Assembly: GCA_019722365.1 (NCBI GenBank)
Contig: JADFUC010000371.1
Coordinates: 248,001-312,000, forward strand
Reading direction: 5' to 3'
Length of the DNA: 64,000 nucleotides
Origin: Lithospermum erythrorhizon
Taxonomy: Eukaryota > Streptophyta > Magnoliopsida > Boraginales > Boraginaceae
The notes under the pieces are model-generated. The model made no database searches. It was not told the origin of the DNA and worked only from the letters and a program-made list of their open reading frames with translations. A program made the position numbers and the translations under genes. Of this stretch, positions 29,025 to 41,422 are shown piece after piece (positions within the stretch are counted from its first letter, which is position 1; each line of letters opens with the position of its first letter).

Positions 29025-31917
29025 TGCAAAACTTTAATGGAGTGATAATGTTTTAGATTATCATATTACTAGAATATAAACTATATTTAAGCATGTGACT
29101 GGTTAACACATATATGATTAAAGAGTTAGTTCCCTTCTTGAGCTGGCGCACGATTCGTTAAGTGGACCTGGAGCCTAAAGAGCATGTGACATGGGGTCAG
29201 GCCGTTCGATATACACCACTGCTTGTCACTGGATGTCAAATGGCCCATTAAAACTTGTGTTCGGAAGTTGGGATCAAGGTCCCATATATGAGTCAAGAGT
29301 TGAGTCCGATGGACATGTGATTTGAGTCGAAGTTCGATTAATATTAAATTGTATTGTGGCGATGTGATAAAAGCGATGGGAAATAAATCCGTCACTTATT
29401 TGGAGTTGTCCCCGTTCTTTTGAATTTTAAAATTTATGCAAATGTAATATTTTCTTACAAATTGCAATGGAAAGAGTATAAATAATTGAAATGAAGTTCA
29501 AAAATTTGAATTATTTACAATCATATTGAATTATTGACCATGAAGCTTCGTCAAAACCTCATTATATTTACTCCATATAAATGGTCCTCTCCCTCTCGTG
29601 CTGTCAATTTTAACAAACTTCAAGAAAAATGTCTGGTGCGTAACAACCATGATTTTTTTACATTGGAATGAAAAGTATATCATTTCCCCAATATGGTTTC
29701 TTTAATCTTAAAAAATGAAAAAAGCACTCAAACATCAAATGCCGATAAATCTTCATCAAATTGGACACCATTATATTCCCAGTACTTAGCTTGTCTCTGG
29801 CGATAAGCACAGAATATATAGACCAGAATCTTCTTTAAAGCACGAAAACAAAACAATACAAGACAAACGTTAATCAAGATCCGAGGAAACAGGCAAATAG
29901 CATGCAATGTAAAATTCTCAAAACCATTTTATATGTCCACTTTATCCTTTGAACAATCATAATAACACTGGATAGGGGCATCTCGTGGGCTCGTGATGTA
30001 TGAATCAATGCTTTATTTTAGTTCTCCTCGAATCCGGATGGTATATACGGAGTATTTTAAAATATAAAGTGATAATTTTATTGATGAATTTATTAAATGT
30101 GAAATACAATAAATAGATACATTAAATTTAAACTAGAAGTAGGAAAAAAAGATGTCTGAAATCTACCGTGTAGTGCGAGAATTCGTCTGTGGCTTTCCGT
30201 AAATGTCGGCCAGGTTAAACATTGGGTTGGTCGAGGTTGATCGGGGGGATTGACCATCATCGTAAAGTAACTGGCAATCAGCCGGCGGATTGGCCGGTCA
30301 AGCGTAAATTCGTAAATGTGTTCGAATGCGTATGTCTTTAAATGCTGGGAAATACGTTGCTCACTACATGTAATCTGTGGAGACCCCGGCGTTATAGTAT
30401 ATTTATTATCGTTTTGTTATTAAATTCTTTCCAAATGCACGTTATACATGTATGTATTACAAAAATTTCAAAAAATGAAAAGAAATTTTTTTTTTTTGCA
30501 ACATTTATACTATAAAGATGTTTACACCATAACCTTCCTTGTATCACTCCTAGTATCACTCAAATAAAAGATCTACAACTTTTTCAGCATAAACAATATT
30601 AACTTCAAATTTTAGTATTGGTCTTTGTCATTTCATGCGTGTCCAAATAAAGAAAGTCTTGTTTTTCTTGTTTGTTTTGTTCCTTGAGAATATGAAAGAC
30701 TAAATTCATTATTTTTATTTTTCTTGACTAGTAAGAGGCTGATGATAATTGTTGCTTTTACTTCAAGTTCATCTGATTAAAGGGCAGCTCTGCGTGTTAT
30801 TGAGAAACAAAATTTATAATCTCAGACTCATAGTTCCATTGATAAATTGGTAAGAAATTAAATCTTAAATGTCGGCTGATTGTTTTATCTTGGCATGGTG
30901 TGATTTATCTTTAAAGTGAATCTTATTAAATGGTTAAAAAAAAAAGTTATGAAATGTGATCAGTCCGTTCTATAATTAATTACATTCGTGGTATTAAAAT
31001 CAGTACATTCATGTGATTTGGCAGCTTTCGAAACAAATTACCCTCAATTCATTAAACCATTCACATTTCATATTACAAGATAATTATTTCCTATTTATCC
31101 ATTCTGTCTGTTCTTCTAGATGAGTGGCGTAAATCAGAATTTATGAATGATCTGTAAACTAATGCACGCAAAATAGTGTATAAATAATGTGTACCGGGGT
31201 CTTGAGACTACCCTTATTTTCATTAATTTGTCCACTAGGTAGGCATCTACACCTCATCTCCTCTAATTCTTTCAGTACAAATATTTTATTTTTGTGCAAA
31301 TTAGAATTTTCATATATATTTTTAAGCGTAACTAATTATTCTTATGTAATTAAAATAATAGGAGAATATAAATTTAGACAATGAAGGGTATATGAATAAT
31401 TTTTATGAAGCTGTAAGCTTATTTTAAGGAAGTTAAAAATTACAATAATTTCAATCATACAATTTTTAAAGGAATATGATGCCTCTACTGGAATAGTTAA
31501 TTTTCTGGGGACAAAAAAGAAGTTACCTTGTACCAAAAGCTAATTAGAAGATACATATCACAATACATAAATTGAAGGCTCTTAATACATAATTATTCAT
31601 CAATCATCAAACGAGAAATATTTAATCATCAAGTACAAGCCACTGCGCCAGTGTATTAATCGCTTATAAGCTTGACATTATTTTCTTTTAACGAGCGAAT
31701 TGAAACCAAAAGTCATTAACTTTTGTCTTGTTCATAGAAAGTACCTAAGGTTTCTTTTAGCTATCTAAAGAGATGATATCCTATCTATTATATGCCAACA
31801 AAAATACTTAAATAGTCTACTACAAATTGCTTATTATGACTTTAATGAAATTTTAGAATTACTCAAAATATGATAATTATTTTAGAAATAAAGTATTTTA
31901 GAATTACTCAAAATAGT
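29025..31917. other. intergenic, no gene recognised
   Basis: This is mostly AT-rich. A less AT-rich block at about 30160-30350 may be an unidentified repeat fragment. None of the open frames (29126-29395, 31187-31384, 31342-31536) has a recognised domain. Confidence 0.4.
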
Positions 31918-32109
31918 CTTGTCACGAGGCGGATCCGTTATTGAATGCGGGTGTCGTTTCGCCAATAGAAAATAAAAAAACCATGGATTGCGAAATAACA
32001 AGATTAAACGAATTTTTAAAAGCTACCGATACTAAATAGATGAAAAGTAATGACCATTGAAACTAACTTTATAGTCATTCTTCTCTCTTTCATTGCTTGA
32101 AAACTTGAT

Positions 32110-34170
32110 TTGATAATATCTCGATTATTCAGCGTGTTAAACAACCTTTTATCATTAACCAGTCATCCTCCACGTAATTCATTCCAGAAAACACTCTTTC
32201 AACACTTGCGGTTGATATTGGTAAATCTTTACAAGCTTCTACACAAATCTGAAGGTCTTGTGTTTCTTTGTTAAATCTGAAGTCTTCCAAGGAATCTAAA
32301 GAACCTTTCAAATTGGAAAAATTAGCATCCGCTGAACACAACAATATAAACTTCAAAGTTGGGCAATACTCTTCATTTCAATACCAACAAAATTCTTTAG
32401 ATATAATCACCGCCATAAATGTGATGATTTGATATCAAAAGCTTCAAATGAGGAACAAGGACTTAAGCATACTACACATTGCAACAACTCGGTGCTCTCG
32501 GGGGAGTAAACGTTAAATTGACTTCTTTCGATGTCGCATACATAACATGAATAAGAAGAGCAATCATGTTTGAAATAATGCAAATAGGTAATGAAAGGAT
32601 CATTACGTTCGGATCTACTATCTTTTACATATCATTGACTTAAGTATCGGGCACATTATCAGGTTACCACCGCGATAATGATACTCTTTGAAAAATTCTT
32701 TCGTTAGTAAATACAAATTCGTTTGAAATATTTTCTTTATTGACGACAAGTTGTAAGCATTCAAAATATCTTGATCACTTCTTTGCAATGCTTGAGGACA
32801 ATTCATCTTGACATATCTATCATCAAATGCAACATGAACACAATTATTGTTTATCAGCAATAGCGAACCTTTTGTAGCTAACTTTGCATTTCCTACAATT
32901 CTTCTAACACTTCAACAACAGGAGTAAACAATTTCTTCAACCTAAGAAGAACTCTAAAGTGAGACCCCGTCGTGTATCGCCCCTTCGTGCGAGGGTATTC
33001 GCAGTTGACCTCGTACTAGTTTACGCCCATAGCATTTTTCATAGATGCATAAAATGAGAATTGTTGTCTTGAACAAAGCCGGTACTTTTGTTTGAAGACC
33101 GTATCAAATTGACAATATGAGTAACTTCAACAAAAAAATTGAATTGGGACATCTACGCTGACATCACCTGGCAGTTGAAACAAGAGCTAAGTGAAGTTGG
33201 TAGGCAAAACTTAACCACACATAATAGCTTGTGATTTTGAATGATATTTTCACACCTCCAAGCAACCTTTCATATTGTTAGCCCATCGTATCCTTGTCCA
33301 CGAATTTCGACTATACCTGATCAAATCAGGACAAGTCTCAAGAGCCCCTTTAAGTGTTATTGTACTTGTTTCTTCAACATGATCTCTACAAATCCTCATT
33401 ATAGATTAAGCATAAAACAACGACCATTTGTTCATTGTGGGAAACAGCCCATCTCTGCACACAAAAATATATCGATATCATCTATAATTTTCTTAAGTTT
33501 GGCCGCTGGCATTTGCAACATCCTTTTGAATCAGATGGTGAAGTCGTATTATCCTTCACATTTTTATGGCTTCGGCAATTTTTTCACAATTCACTCACCT
33601 TGACTTTCTAAACTCACAGTGACCACGCATACGGCGCTAAATTCGCTTTTATCACTTATGCCCCGAAGAAGGCCAGCTTTTGCCCTAACAGATGTTGACA
33701 AATTCAAGAAAATCTTTAAAAGCAGGATAAGATAATCGGATTTCTCCTTTTGAAGTACATAATTTGAAAGCGGCTTCTGATACTTTGATTACAATTTCAA
33801 AAGATCATCACAATTTTTCACCGCAGAGTTATGATGACTGTAAGTTTTTACCAACATAACTTTTCTTTAGATGCCAACCCACAGATTTTTCTTTATGAAA
33901 TGTAGTTTGAGTACTCTAAACACCAAATAGACAAATGCTTAGGGCAAATATATTGCATCCTTTCAATGAAATATTCAGCAACCATATTTCTTATACGATG
34001 AATTATTGGACCCACGGTTGGTGCGAGGCCAGTCATCAACGAAAAATCTTTCATATAGGCCAGTGGTTTTTCAAAAGATAATGTCTTCTTTATCTATCTT
34101 GATCATTTTGGATGGTAGTCAATAATTTTTTTGTCTTTTGTTGGATGAGACTCCAAATATATATCCCCTT
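32110..34170 (-). pseudogene. hAT transposase-derived gene (DUF4371 / ZMYM1-like), decayed
   Basis: Reading on the minus strand from about 34170 down, these pieces appear in order: KKIIDYHPK (about 34115), TTSPS-QKDVANA (about 33530), EIRGQGYDG (about 33305-33279), and near the end ACKDLPISTASVERVFSGMN (about 32245-32180). The IRGQGYDG and LP(I/V)STASVERVFS motifs belong to the DUF4371/TTF-type hAT family; the second is in the C-terminal dimerisation domain. Frames shift repeatedly between them, so no functional protein exists. Plus-strand GAGGCGGATCCG near 31927-31938, followed by GGGTGTCG, resembles the terminal sequence of such hAT elements and may be its left end. Confidence 0.65.
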
Positions 34171-34199
34171 TTGATTGGTTTTCATTTTGGAATTGAAGG

Positions 34200-36840
34200 T
34201 GAATTGGAGGTAAATAATAACCCCTTCGAGTTCAATTTGGATAAATATTAATTAATTTATTTGAGCGAATCGCGTTTATAATTTAGTAGTGATAGCCGAG
34301 GGGACAATTGAGTTAAGTTAGATGGACCGATTAAGACTGGTGCTTTCGATTAAACTCTGTATAGATTTTCTTAAGACTTGAAAGTGTTAAGTCTACTCAT
34401 CCTTCATCCTTACATCTTCTTCTATCAAAACAAATATCTTCTTCATCTTCTTGGAAACTGGCTTGAGATCCACTAAGCGCAAACAGAAAATTTTTCTTCC
34501 GTTTAACCAGCTTTGTGTTTATAAAGATCGCAGATTCTGATTGTTAAGGCTTTCAATATTTTTTCCTACAAATTTGAGGTATGAAAATAGAGTTTGGTTG
34601 ATTTTCTTGGTTGGCTTTTGACTTTTTACGTGTCAATTCAATTTTATGATGATTCTAAGGTTTGTTATGGGTTCTATGATGTATATAAGTGATGAATTAA
34701 GCAACTTAAGTCGTTTGAGACGTTAAATGAGTTAGCGAATCAACACAAACATGTGGCATTGCGAGCTTGAGTCCGTTTGTGACAAAAGCATGAAAAACTT
34801 AGAGCGTATAATTCTAGGTTGGATGGTCATTAGCGATGGTGAATGACAGTAAGCGCTGGAACTGAGAAAGCCAAAAGGCCGTGGATTCGTGATCGCCACA
34901 TGCCGTTAACCCATGCGGACCAATGAACAGCTTGCAATAGGTGGTCTCATGCTTCATAACTTTCACGTGACTTCGCCATGAGAAACTTGAAAATACCTAT
35001 GAATGTCTATATAATTCTCCTTAAAACTTAATGATTTAGACACCAAGTGGCGAGGGAGTTTGCTCTTAAAGAGTAGTGTACTTCAGCGCGTCAACGTCTT
35101 ACGGCAAAGGAAAACTATAACGGCATTGTGTTGGGTATACTTTCTGAATGTAATGATGAGAGACACCATAAAACCCGGATATGTCGGTGATTTTCTTGAC
35201 AGATTGATGGCGTTAGCGATGGCCATCTCCGACTGATCTTTGAATGTGCATTAATCCGTGAAGCTAGCGAAACTTCTGATTCTGCGACTCTTTCAGTATT
35301 CGGAAAGAAACGATACGAAGAAGAGATGTTGATCAGTGTCGTCGAGCGAGGTAGAGCTTTGGAGAAATGAAATATTTGAAATAATATTACGTCAGATTGA
35401 ACAATTTGATTGTGCCGGCCGATTTCACTCGCATAAGTTTTAAGTTATCATGGATAGTGACTCATTAAGGTACTAGGGTACTAAGAGATGTAACAGGGTT
35501 ATGATGAAACACTAGAGACTGCTTCAAATATAATATTATATGAAGCTTTGTCAATCGGGCCTATGAGATCACACACACAAGCGAGGGTGTGTCATAATTT
35601 AATTATAACTTTCGGGGTTTAAAATGGAACTATGTAAGAACATTTGGGTGATTTTCCAATTGTGGAAAATCATCTACTAGTTCGACTAGGATGATTAGGG
35701 GATAAGGTTTCCGAAATCTTCTTTTTGTAGAATCATTATTGAATATTAACTCACACTACGTGCCTTTAGTTTAGGAGGATAGAGTGAGAGAAGGTCCCAG
35801 AAGCTCACTGCCTTATGTTGGTGCAAGCTAAAGCACGGCAAGAGGTGGTATAGTTTTTCTTTGGCTCTCCACCGAAACCCCTAAAGGCTAAGGGATTTTG
35901 TTTTCATAACACTTTTGGAGATGAAAATTTGCTCATTCATTTTTTGGTATTCACTTTTGTGAAAGACAAAAAGTACTCTCTCCACTCGCAAGGTTATGGA
36001 GCTTAATAAGAGTAATAGCTACCGTTGAAAGTCAAAAATTCATTAATGGTATTCCTTATTTTTTCTTTGAAGAGTTAGAGAGGAAAAACCTAAGGGATGT
36101 AAGTCGTAGTGAGAGTCGTTATAATACGGAACACGAGAATCGCAAACCCGATGGGCGACTCGGTTTAAAAACTACTCATTTCAACCAAAATTTATTTCCA
36201 TTAATATTCTCAAATAATAACCGTTTTTAACATTTTAAATCATGGGTGATCTCTGACTTGACTAACGCCATATATATATCGGAATACTTGATAATGCGAC
36301 AGGCTACAAAAGAGAGTAAATGCTATGATACAAAATGACAACTATGAGCAAGGCTAAAGTTTGAAAATAAAATTACAAGAATCAAAAACGTTGACAACAC
36401 ATCCAAAATCGGTCTCAGGCAAACTCTCCAGCAGCCTCGACTCAAGCCCAGCCGTCTGTCGGTACAAATGAAATACGCCCAAAGCGAAAAAGGGTGTAGC
36501 CACGAAGCTTAGTGAGACTTAACACCGGGGTGAAACTTAAACCCATGCGCCCTGACAGCATCAAATTAACATAGTAGTCAAATGCGCGTACATATATAGA
36601 TAACTATAACCGGGACTACAGCGAGGGCCATATTTATACTTACAAAAGAATTCTCATACATCGCATGGCATAACATAGAACATAGGGTCTCGATAATGAA
36701 GATACAACTCACTTAATAAAAATCACACCAAACCCATTGAAATTACAATCACGAGAGACCAATAGCTTATACATTGTGTCGTCGTCACTCATCCCGACTA
36801 AATACCAATTCTATTCACGATGCACTAAGCTCAACCCGCC
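34200..36840. other. unclassified repeat-like sequence, possibly LTR-derived
   Basis: I see no gene. Bases 34400-34580 have a CTTCTTC-rich leader followed by GAGGTATGAAAATAG, as in the transcribed part of some plant Ty3/gypsy LTRs. This is suggestive only. The stretch 36400-36560 contains a less AT-rich block with AGTGAGACTTAACACCGGGG. No terminal TG/CA pair or target duplication was established. Confidence 0.25.
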
Positions 36841-36850
36841 AATCTGGCAG

Positions 36851-37047
36851 CTCTTATACGGAAGTATAAAGGCGATAACGCTGCTATACGGTATAAAGGC
36901 GATAACAACGCTCTTATCTTAGAAGTATAAAGGCGTCTATAACGCTCTTATACCGGCGATATAAAAGGCGATACAACGCTTCTTATACCCGGCGATATAA
37001 AGGCGATACCAACCTTCTTTATCACCAGCGTATAAAAGGCGTCGCCT
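36851..37047 (+). repeat. minisatellite, about six units of 30-37 bp
   Basis: The repeated core is CTCTTATAC-(variable)-TATAAAGGCGATA-ACAACG, with copies starting at about 36851, 36880, 36911, 36946, 36980 and 37012. Units vary in length and sequence, as in old tandem repeats inside plant LTRs. Confidence 0.75.
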
Positions 37048-38600
37048 AACCCATGCCGTCAATTCTGAATTTCGTATCGATACTCGTCGCTTTCAAGACA
37101 TACGTAACTCTAACCGTCACCTACCGATAACCGTCCACTCTACTCCACGAACAATATCAAACCTGTGGCTAAGCACCTGTGTCATTAAGTCAAACCTGAT
37201 AAGCCGTGAGGTACGAAATACATAAGTGCCGTGATACCACGCAGAATACAACGGTCAGTAGGGCCAAAGAAATCAGAAATATAAGTTGGGAGTTCAGGTG
37301 GCCCGCACCGAGCAATCACCAGCGCCACAGTATAATCACATAATCATATTATGGCTCACAAATAGATCGCATAATCATACAACAATTACATATATATCAG
37401 TCTCACATGTCGTACCACAATAACGTATTTCACACAATTTAAAGTAAATGCGTAAAAGTAACACCCGTGAGATAAATCTTCCTTTCTACTTAGCTATCCT
37501 GAAGTCCTTCACGAGCAGCGATAACAAATGCCCCCTTCCAGAAAGTATACTCGGGGAACTAATACCAAAATTGCGTTCTAGTATAAATATTACCAACTCT
37601 AATCGGAATGATTTCTAAATGAAATTAACGTGGCCAGGGTAAGCTATCGGAGTATGATCGTCGGACACAGCTTGAATAGATCCCCAGCTAAAATTCCATC
37701 TTATCACTTTATGATTATAAATCAACTTATAAACAGATCATTCTGGTTAATCAACGAGGTCACAGTAACAGCATATCTTTCCAAAATATAAATTCTGAGT
37801 CGAAGCTTGGATGCTTGACTTTATTTTTAACTCCCGCTGTGAGTAATTTTAAATACTTAGATTTACTTGTCCATGACAACTCTGATAAGGTCCCGATTAA
37901 GCTCCCTCACATTTTAAAGTCTTCTCACTGAAATATACCCCAAAAAAGTCAACTGAAACCTAGAAAAGTCAACTCGACCGCTAACATCCTCGAGCGACCT
38001 CCCAAATCATGAATTAAATAAGCCTTATATACATCATAGAATTGTAACTTGACTGAGATTCATCATAAAATTGAATTATGGAAAAAGTCAACTAAAAAGT
38101 CTAGCATGTCAAAACCGAAGAAATATCTCGAACTTGAACTTAACCGAAGAAGGATGGGAAAACGATACAAAGCGATCTTGAGTTTGACGGCAATCGAAGA
38201 AATGGAAGAAAAATTTCAAGGGGAGGGGTGTGAAACTTCGACCAACATGAGGAAAGAAGATGGAAGATTTGCCTTGTGATGATGTGTTGGATAAGTAGAT
38301 AGATATTTAAAAAAAGCTCGTTTACTCGTGCTATCGTGCCATCTCCAGCAGACCAAATTCCAAAGATAAAATTTTCCATGGCAAAACTACTAAATTATAA
38401 ATGTAATTCGGCTAAAATTTACGAGAAATAATATTATCATTGAAATTATTTATACCCGTTCCGGGTCCCTTGCGGCCAGAAAAAATTTTAAATTTTTTTT
38501 TTCAACCAGCGGTTATTACAAGGGATATCAGTTAACGATCCATATGATTTACTTATGGAAAATTAATGAGTTGCCTGCGTGAAAGAAGGATTGTCGATGA
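37048..38600. other. repeat-like spacer, no gene recognised
   Basis: The open frame 38049-38279 (basic, ending GEGCETSTNMRKED) has no recognised domain. A purine block AAGGGGAGGGG (38218-38228) followed by TGTGAAAC could be a polypurine tract and LTR start, but no matching second LTR was found. Confidence 0.25.
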
Positions 38601-39296
38601 ATTAGGTTAAACAAACAAATTCAGAGATAAAATCTATCTGAAAAATAACAATTAGGAAGATTTTGTGAACAGTTTGGTATGAGTAATCCATACTAAAGAT
38701 ATCAGACATAAAAGTAATAAAACCAATAATGATAACGATCATAATAACATTAAAAATTTCAAAAAGAAAAAATATTTTCATAAAAAGAATAAACATCCTC
38801 ATAAAGATAAAAGAGAAAATTATAAAGACAAAAATAAACAGAATATTGTATGCCACATGTGTGGAAAAGTTGGTCATTATGCTAGTAATTGCTAGACTAA
38901 AAAGAAGATTAACAATCTCAATTTTAACCAAAAGTAAAAAAGATGAATTATACAAAATCTTTTTAAATGATACTGATGAAGAATCATCTTATGAATCATC
39001 CATTAATGAAAGTATTGATGTCATATTGCTCGAAACTCTTCGACTCGATTTTGAATGTAAGCACATTCTTTTGGACAAGCATTAGAATACCTGAGGATTC
39101 GAATCGCTCAAATTAACTCTGTTCGGGATAGTGAGATAAATGTGATTGATAGTAATACTATCATGAATTTCTTAAAAAATGTTAAGGATTCTGAATTAAG
39201 ATCTAAAATTATTGATCAGATGGATAACACCCGTCACGTCTTTATATTATCAAAGATAAATATAATAAATTTATCACTGATAATATTCAGTACTCT

Positions 39297-39776
39297 TTGA
39301 GTGAAGTTCATAGACTTCTAAAGGAAAGAAGAAGTGGAAACACTCCGACATCCATGAATGATATTCAAAAAAAAATTAATAATCTCAAAGAAGAAATAAA
39401 GATTTTAAAAAATGAAAATTTAAATTCTAATCTTAGAATTTCAAGATTAGAAAAGCTTTGTGATAATAATAGTCACCACACCAAAAATTCAAATTTTCAA
39501 GAAGATAATTTCCTAAATGAAATAGTTTTAACTCAGAAATGGTATATAAAAATAACTTTGTTAATTGATAATTATTTTTCAAAAGAATTTACTGTTCTTA
39601 TTGATAGTAGTGTAGATTTAAATGTAATACAGGAAGGGTTGATTCCAACTAGATATTTTAAAAAAACTACCCATACTCTTTCTCATGTTGGTGGAGAAAA
39701 ACTTGACATAAGTTTTAAGTTATCCAAAGTATTTGTTTACATAGATAAAAAATATATTTCTACTAGTTTTTTTTAG
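39297..39776 (+). pseudogene. pararetroviral protease-region ORF fragment
   Basis: This is the longest open piece of the pararetrovirus remnant, 159 codons. The first half is a Lys/Glu/Asn-rich coiled-coil-like linker. The second half contains TVLIDSSVDLNVI, where a retroviral-type protease normally has D-(T/S)-G-(A/S), so the Gly is replaced. The frame stops at 39774-39776, but the next frame carries on with the ILGTPFI-like block of the same domain, which indicates a frameshift. Confidence 0.55.
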
Positions 39777-40241
39777 TAAAAAATATTTCTAACCAAGTCA
39801 TACTTGGTACTCCGTTTATAACAAAAATTTATCCCTTTATAAAAATAGATAAAAAAGAATTATTGGTACATATAATAATAAACCAATAATGCTGAGATTT
39901 ACTTGAAAACCTTTTTCAAAAAATTTATATTCAATCTTTAATAAAGTTATAACTAAAGAAAATCAATTAGATTTTCTTAAAAATGAAATGAATATTCTAT
40001 TGATGAAAAATTACAAAATCCTAAATTACAGGATAAGATTAAATTAAATTTTAATCGACTAAGTTTAGAAATTGCGATGATAAATAAATCTTTTAGGATA
40101 CAAACATATTGTTCTTAAGAACTTTCACATGAGGCTTTACGATGAAATGATTTCAAGCTAGGCACACATGTCAAATGAATTCTCAATATTTGGAATTATA
40201 TAAAAAAGAGATTCAATCTCTACTTGACAGAAAATTAATTT

Positions 40242-40514
40242 GTGCTTCTCAATCTCCATGGTCATGTACAACTTTTTATGTTAATAAACATGCAGAACAA
40301 GAGAGATGTTCCTCGCCTTGTTATAAATTATAAACCTTTAAACAAAATTTTAAAATGGATTACACATCATATTCCTAATAAAAAAGACTTATTAGATAGA
40401 TTATATGATTCTATCCTATTCTCTAAATTAATTGCAATGGGGTTATTGAGATTCAAATCGATAGTCAGTAGATGCAAAACTTACACAACTTTTAATATGC
40501 GCTTTGAGGTATAG
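40242..40514 (+). pseudogene. pararetroviral reverse transcriptase fragment
   Basis: A 90-codon open piece contains RDVPRLVINYKPLNKIL and IPNKKDLLDRLYDSILFS, the N-terminal blocks of caulimovirid reverse transcriptase. The catalytic YIDD box follows in another frame at about 40597-40622. Broken and inactive. Confidence 0.7.
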
Positions 40515-40880
40515 GTGGAATGTTATCCCTTTTGGGCTAAAAATGCCCGTCCTTCAGATTATGAATAATCTTAATCGCTTTTAGTGAGTTTATAATTATT
40601 TATATTGATGATATTTTAGTCTTTTCTAAAACAATTGAAGATCACTTCAAACATCTTGAGTTATTTGGAAAATTATAAATAAAATGGTTTGATTATTTCC
40701 AAACCAATTTCAAATAAAGATAAGATTTTTGGGTCATAATATTGAAAAGGCAAAAATATTATTCCAATTTGCTTATGAATTCCCGAATGAAATTCTGGAT
40801 AAAACTCTGTTTCAAAGATTTGCAAGCTAATTTTATTTATGTTGCAAGCTAGGCTGTCTAATTTATGGCAAGGTTTTAAC

Positions 40881-41422
40881 AAAAAGTCTGTGTTTAAAGT
40901 GAATTTTTAAAGACTTATTTTCATACCCATTGTTTGCCCGTCAGAGCCGAGAAAGGTGTTACATGGAAGTTACCATGACTCACATATGGCAATATAGCTT
41001 GTGTTAGTTAAAAGCATATTAATATGCTATAGTGGAAAATTATTGTTTTACATGAAAGTTACCATGACTCACATAAATGTGCATATTTTATGCAGTTATG
41101 AAATTTATTGTGCAAATTACTATTATGTCTTCATATTAAAATGTGATAGCCTATATTTGGTAAGGACATTAAATGAAAGAAAACTTGTTGAAAGTGAATA
41201 ACCGACTACATTTATTTTCTTTATATATAGTATAGATAAACGAATAACACTAAAATTAATGTAATCATCGATTCGTAGGTCACTCTTCGTATATATGCTA
41301 CATATTACTACTTTCTTCATAGTCTTTCATGTAAAAGTAAGCATTGATACTCTCATGATAGTAATACTCGTTAATCTAACATATAACTTTCACATTAAAA
41401 ACAATTCTCATTGGGTAAAAAA
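40881..41422. other. AT-rich spacer with a short direct repeat
   Basis: A 28-bp word, TTACATG-AAGTTACCATG then ACTCACATA, occurs at 40959 and 41048 with one mismatch. No gene is seen. Confidence 0.4.

Larger units (their letters stand above)
38620..40880 (+). pseudogene. endogenous pararetrovirus fragment (Caulimoviridae), broken
   Basis: The collinear order is that of a plant pararetrovirus polyprotein. At about 38853-38895 is a Cys/His zinc knuckle (CHMCGKVGHYASNC) after a Lys/Asn-rich stretch, as at the end of the coat protein. At about 39530-39850 is an aspartic-protease-like stretch (TVLIDSS, later ILGTPFI). At about 40300-40620 are reverse transcriptase blocks (RLVINYKPLNK; IPNKKDLLDRLYDS; YIDDILVFS), with a trace of the following region to about 40880. 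Stops and frameshifts divide it into at least five pieces. Movement protein and most of RNase H are absent. The genus (for example Petuvirus, Solendovirus or Florendovirus-like) cannot be decided. Such copies are usually inert. Confidence 0.75.

Noticed and set aside
33241..33603. 120-codon plus-strand ORF
   Set aside because: The coding signal here is on the minus strand (IRGQGYDG of the hAT remnant), so the plus ORF is a shadow.
38602..38955. 117-codon hydrophobic minus-strand ORF
   Set aside because: It is the complement of the Lys/Asn-rich pararetroviral stretch; its hydrophobicity follows from AAA/AAT codons read in reverse.
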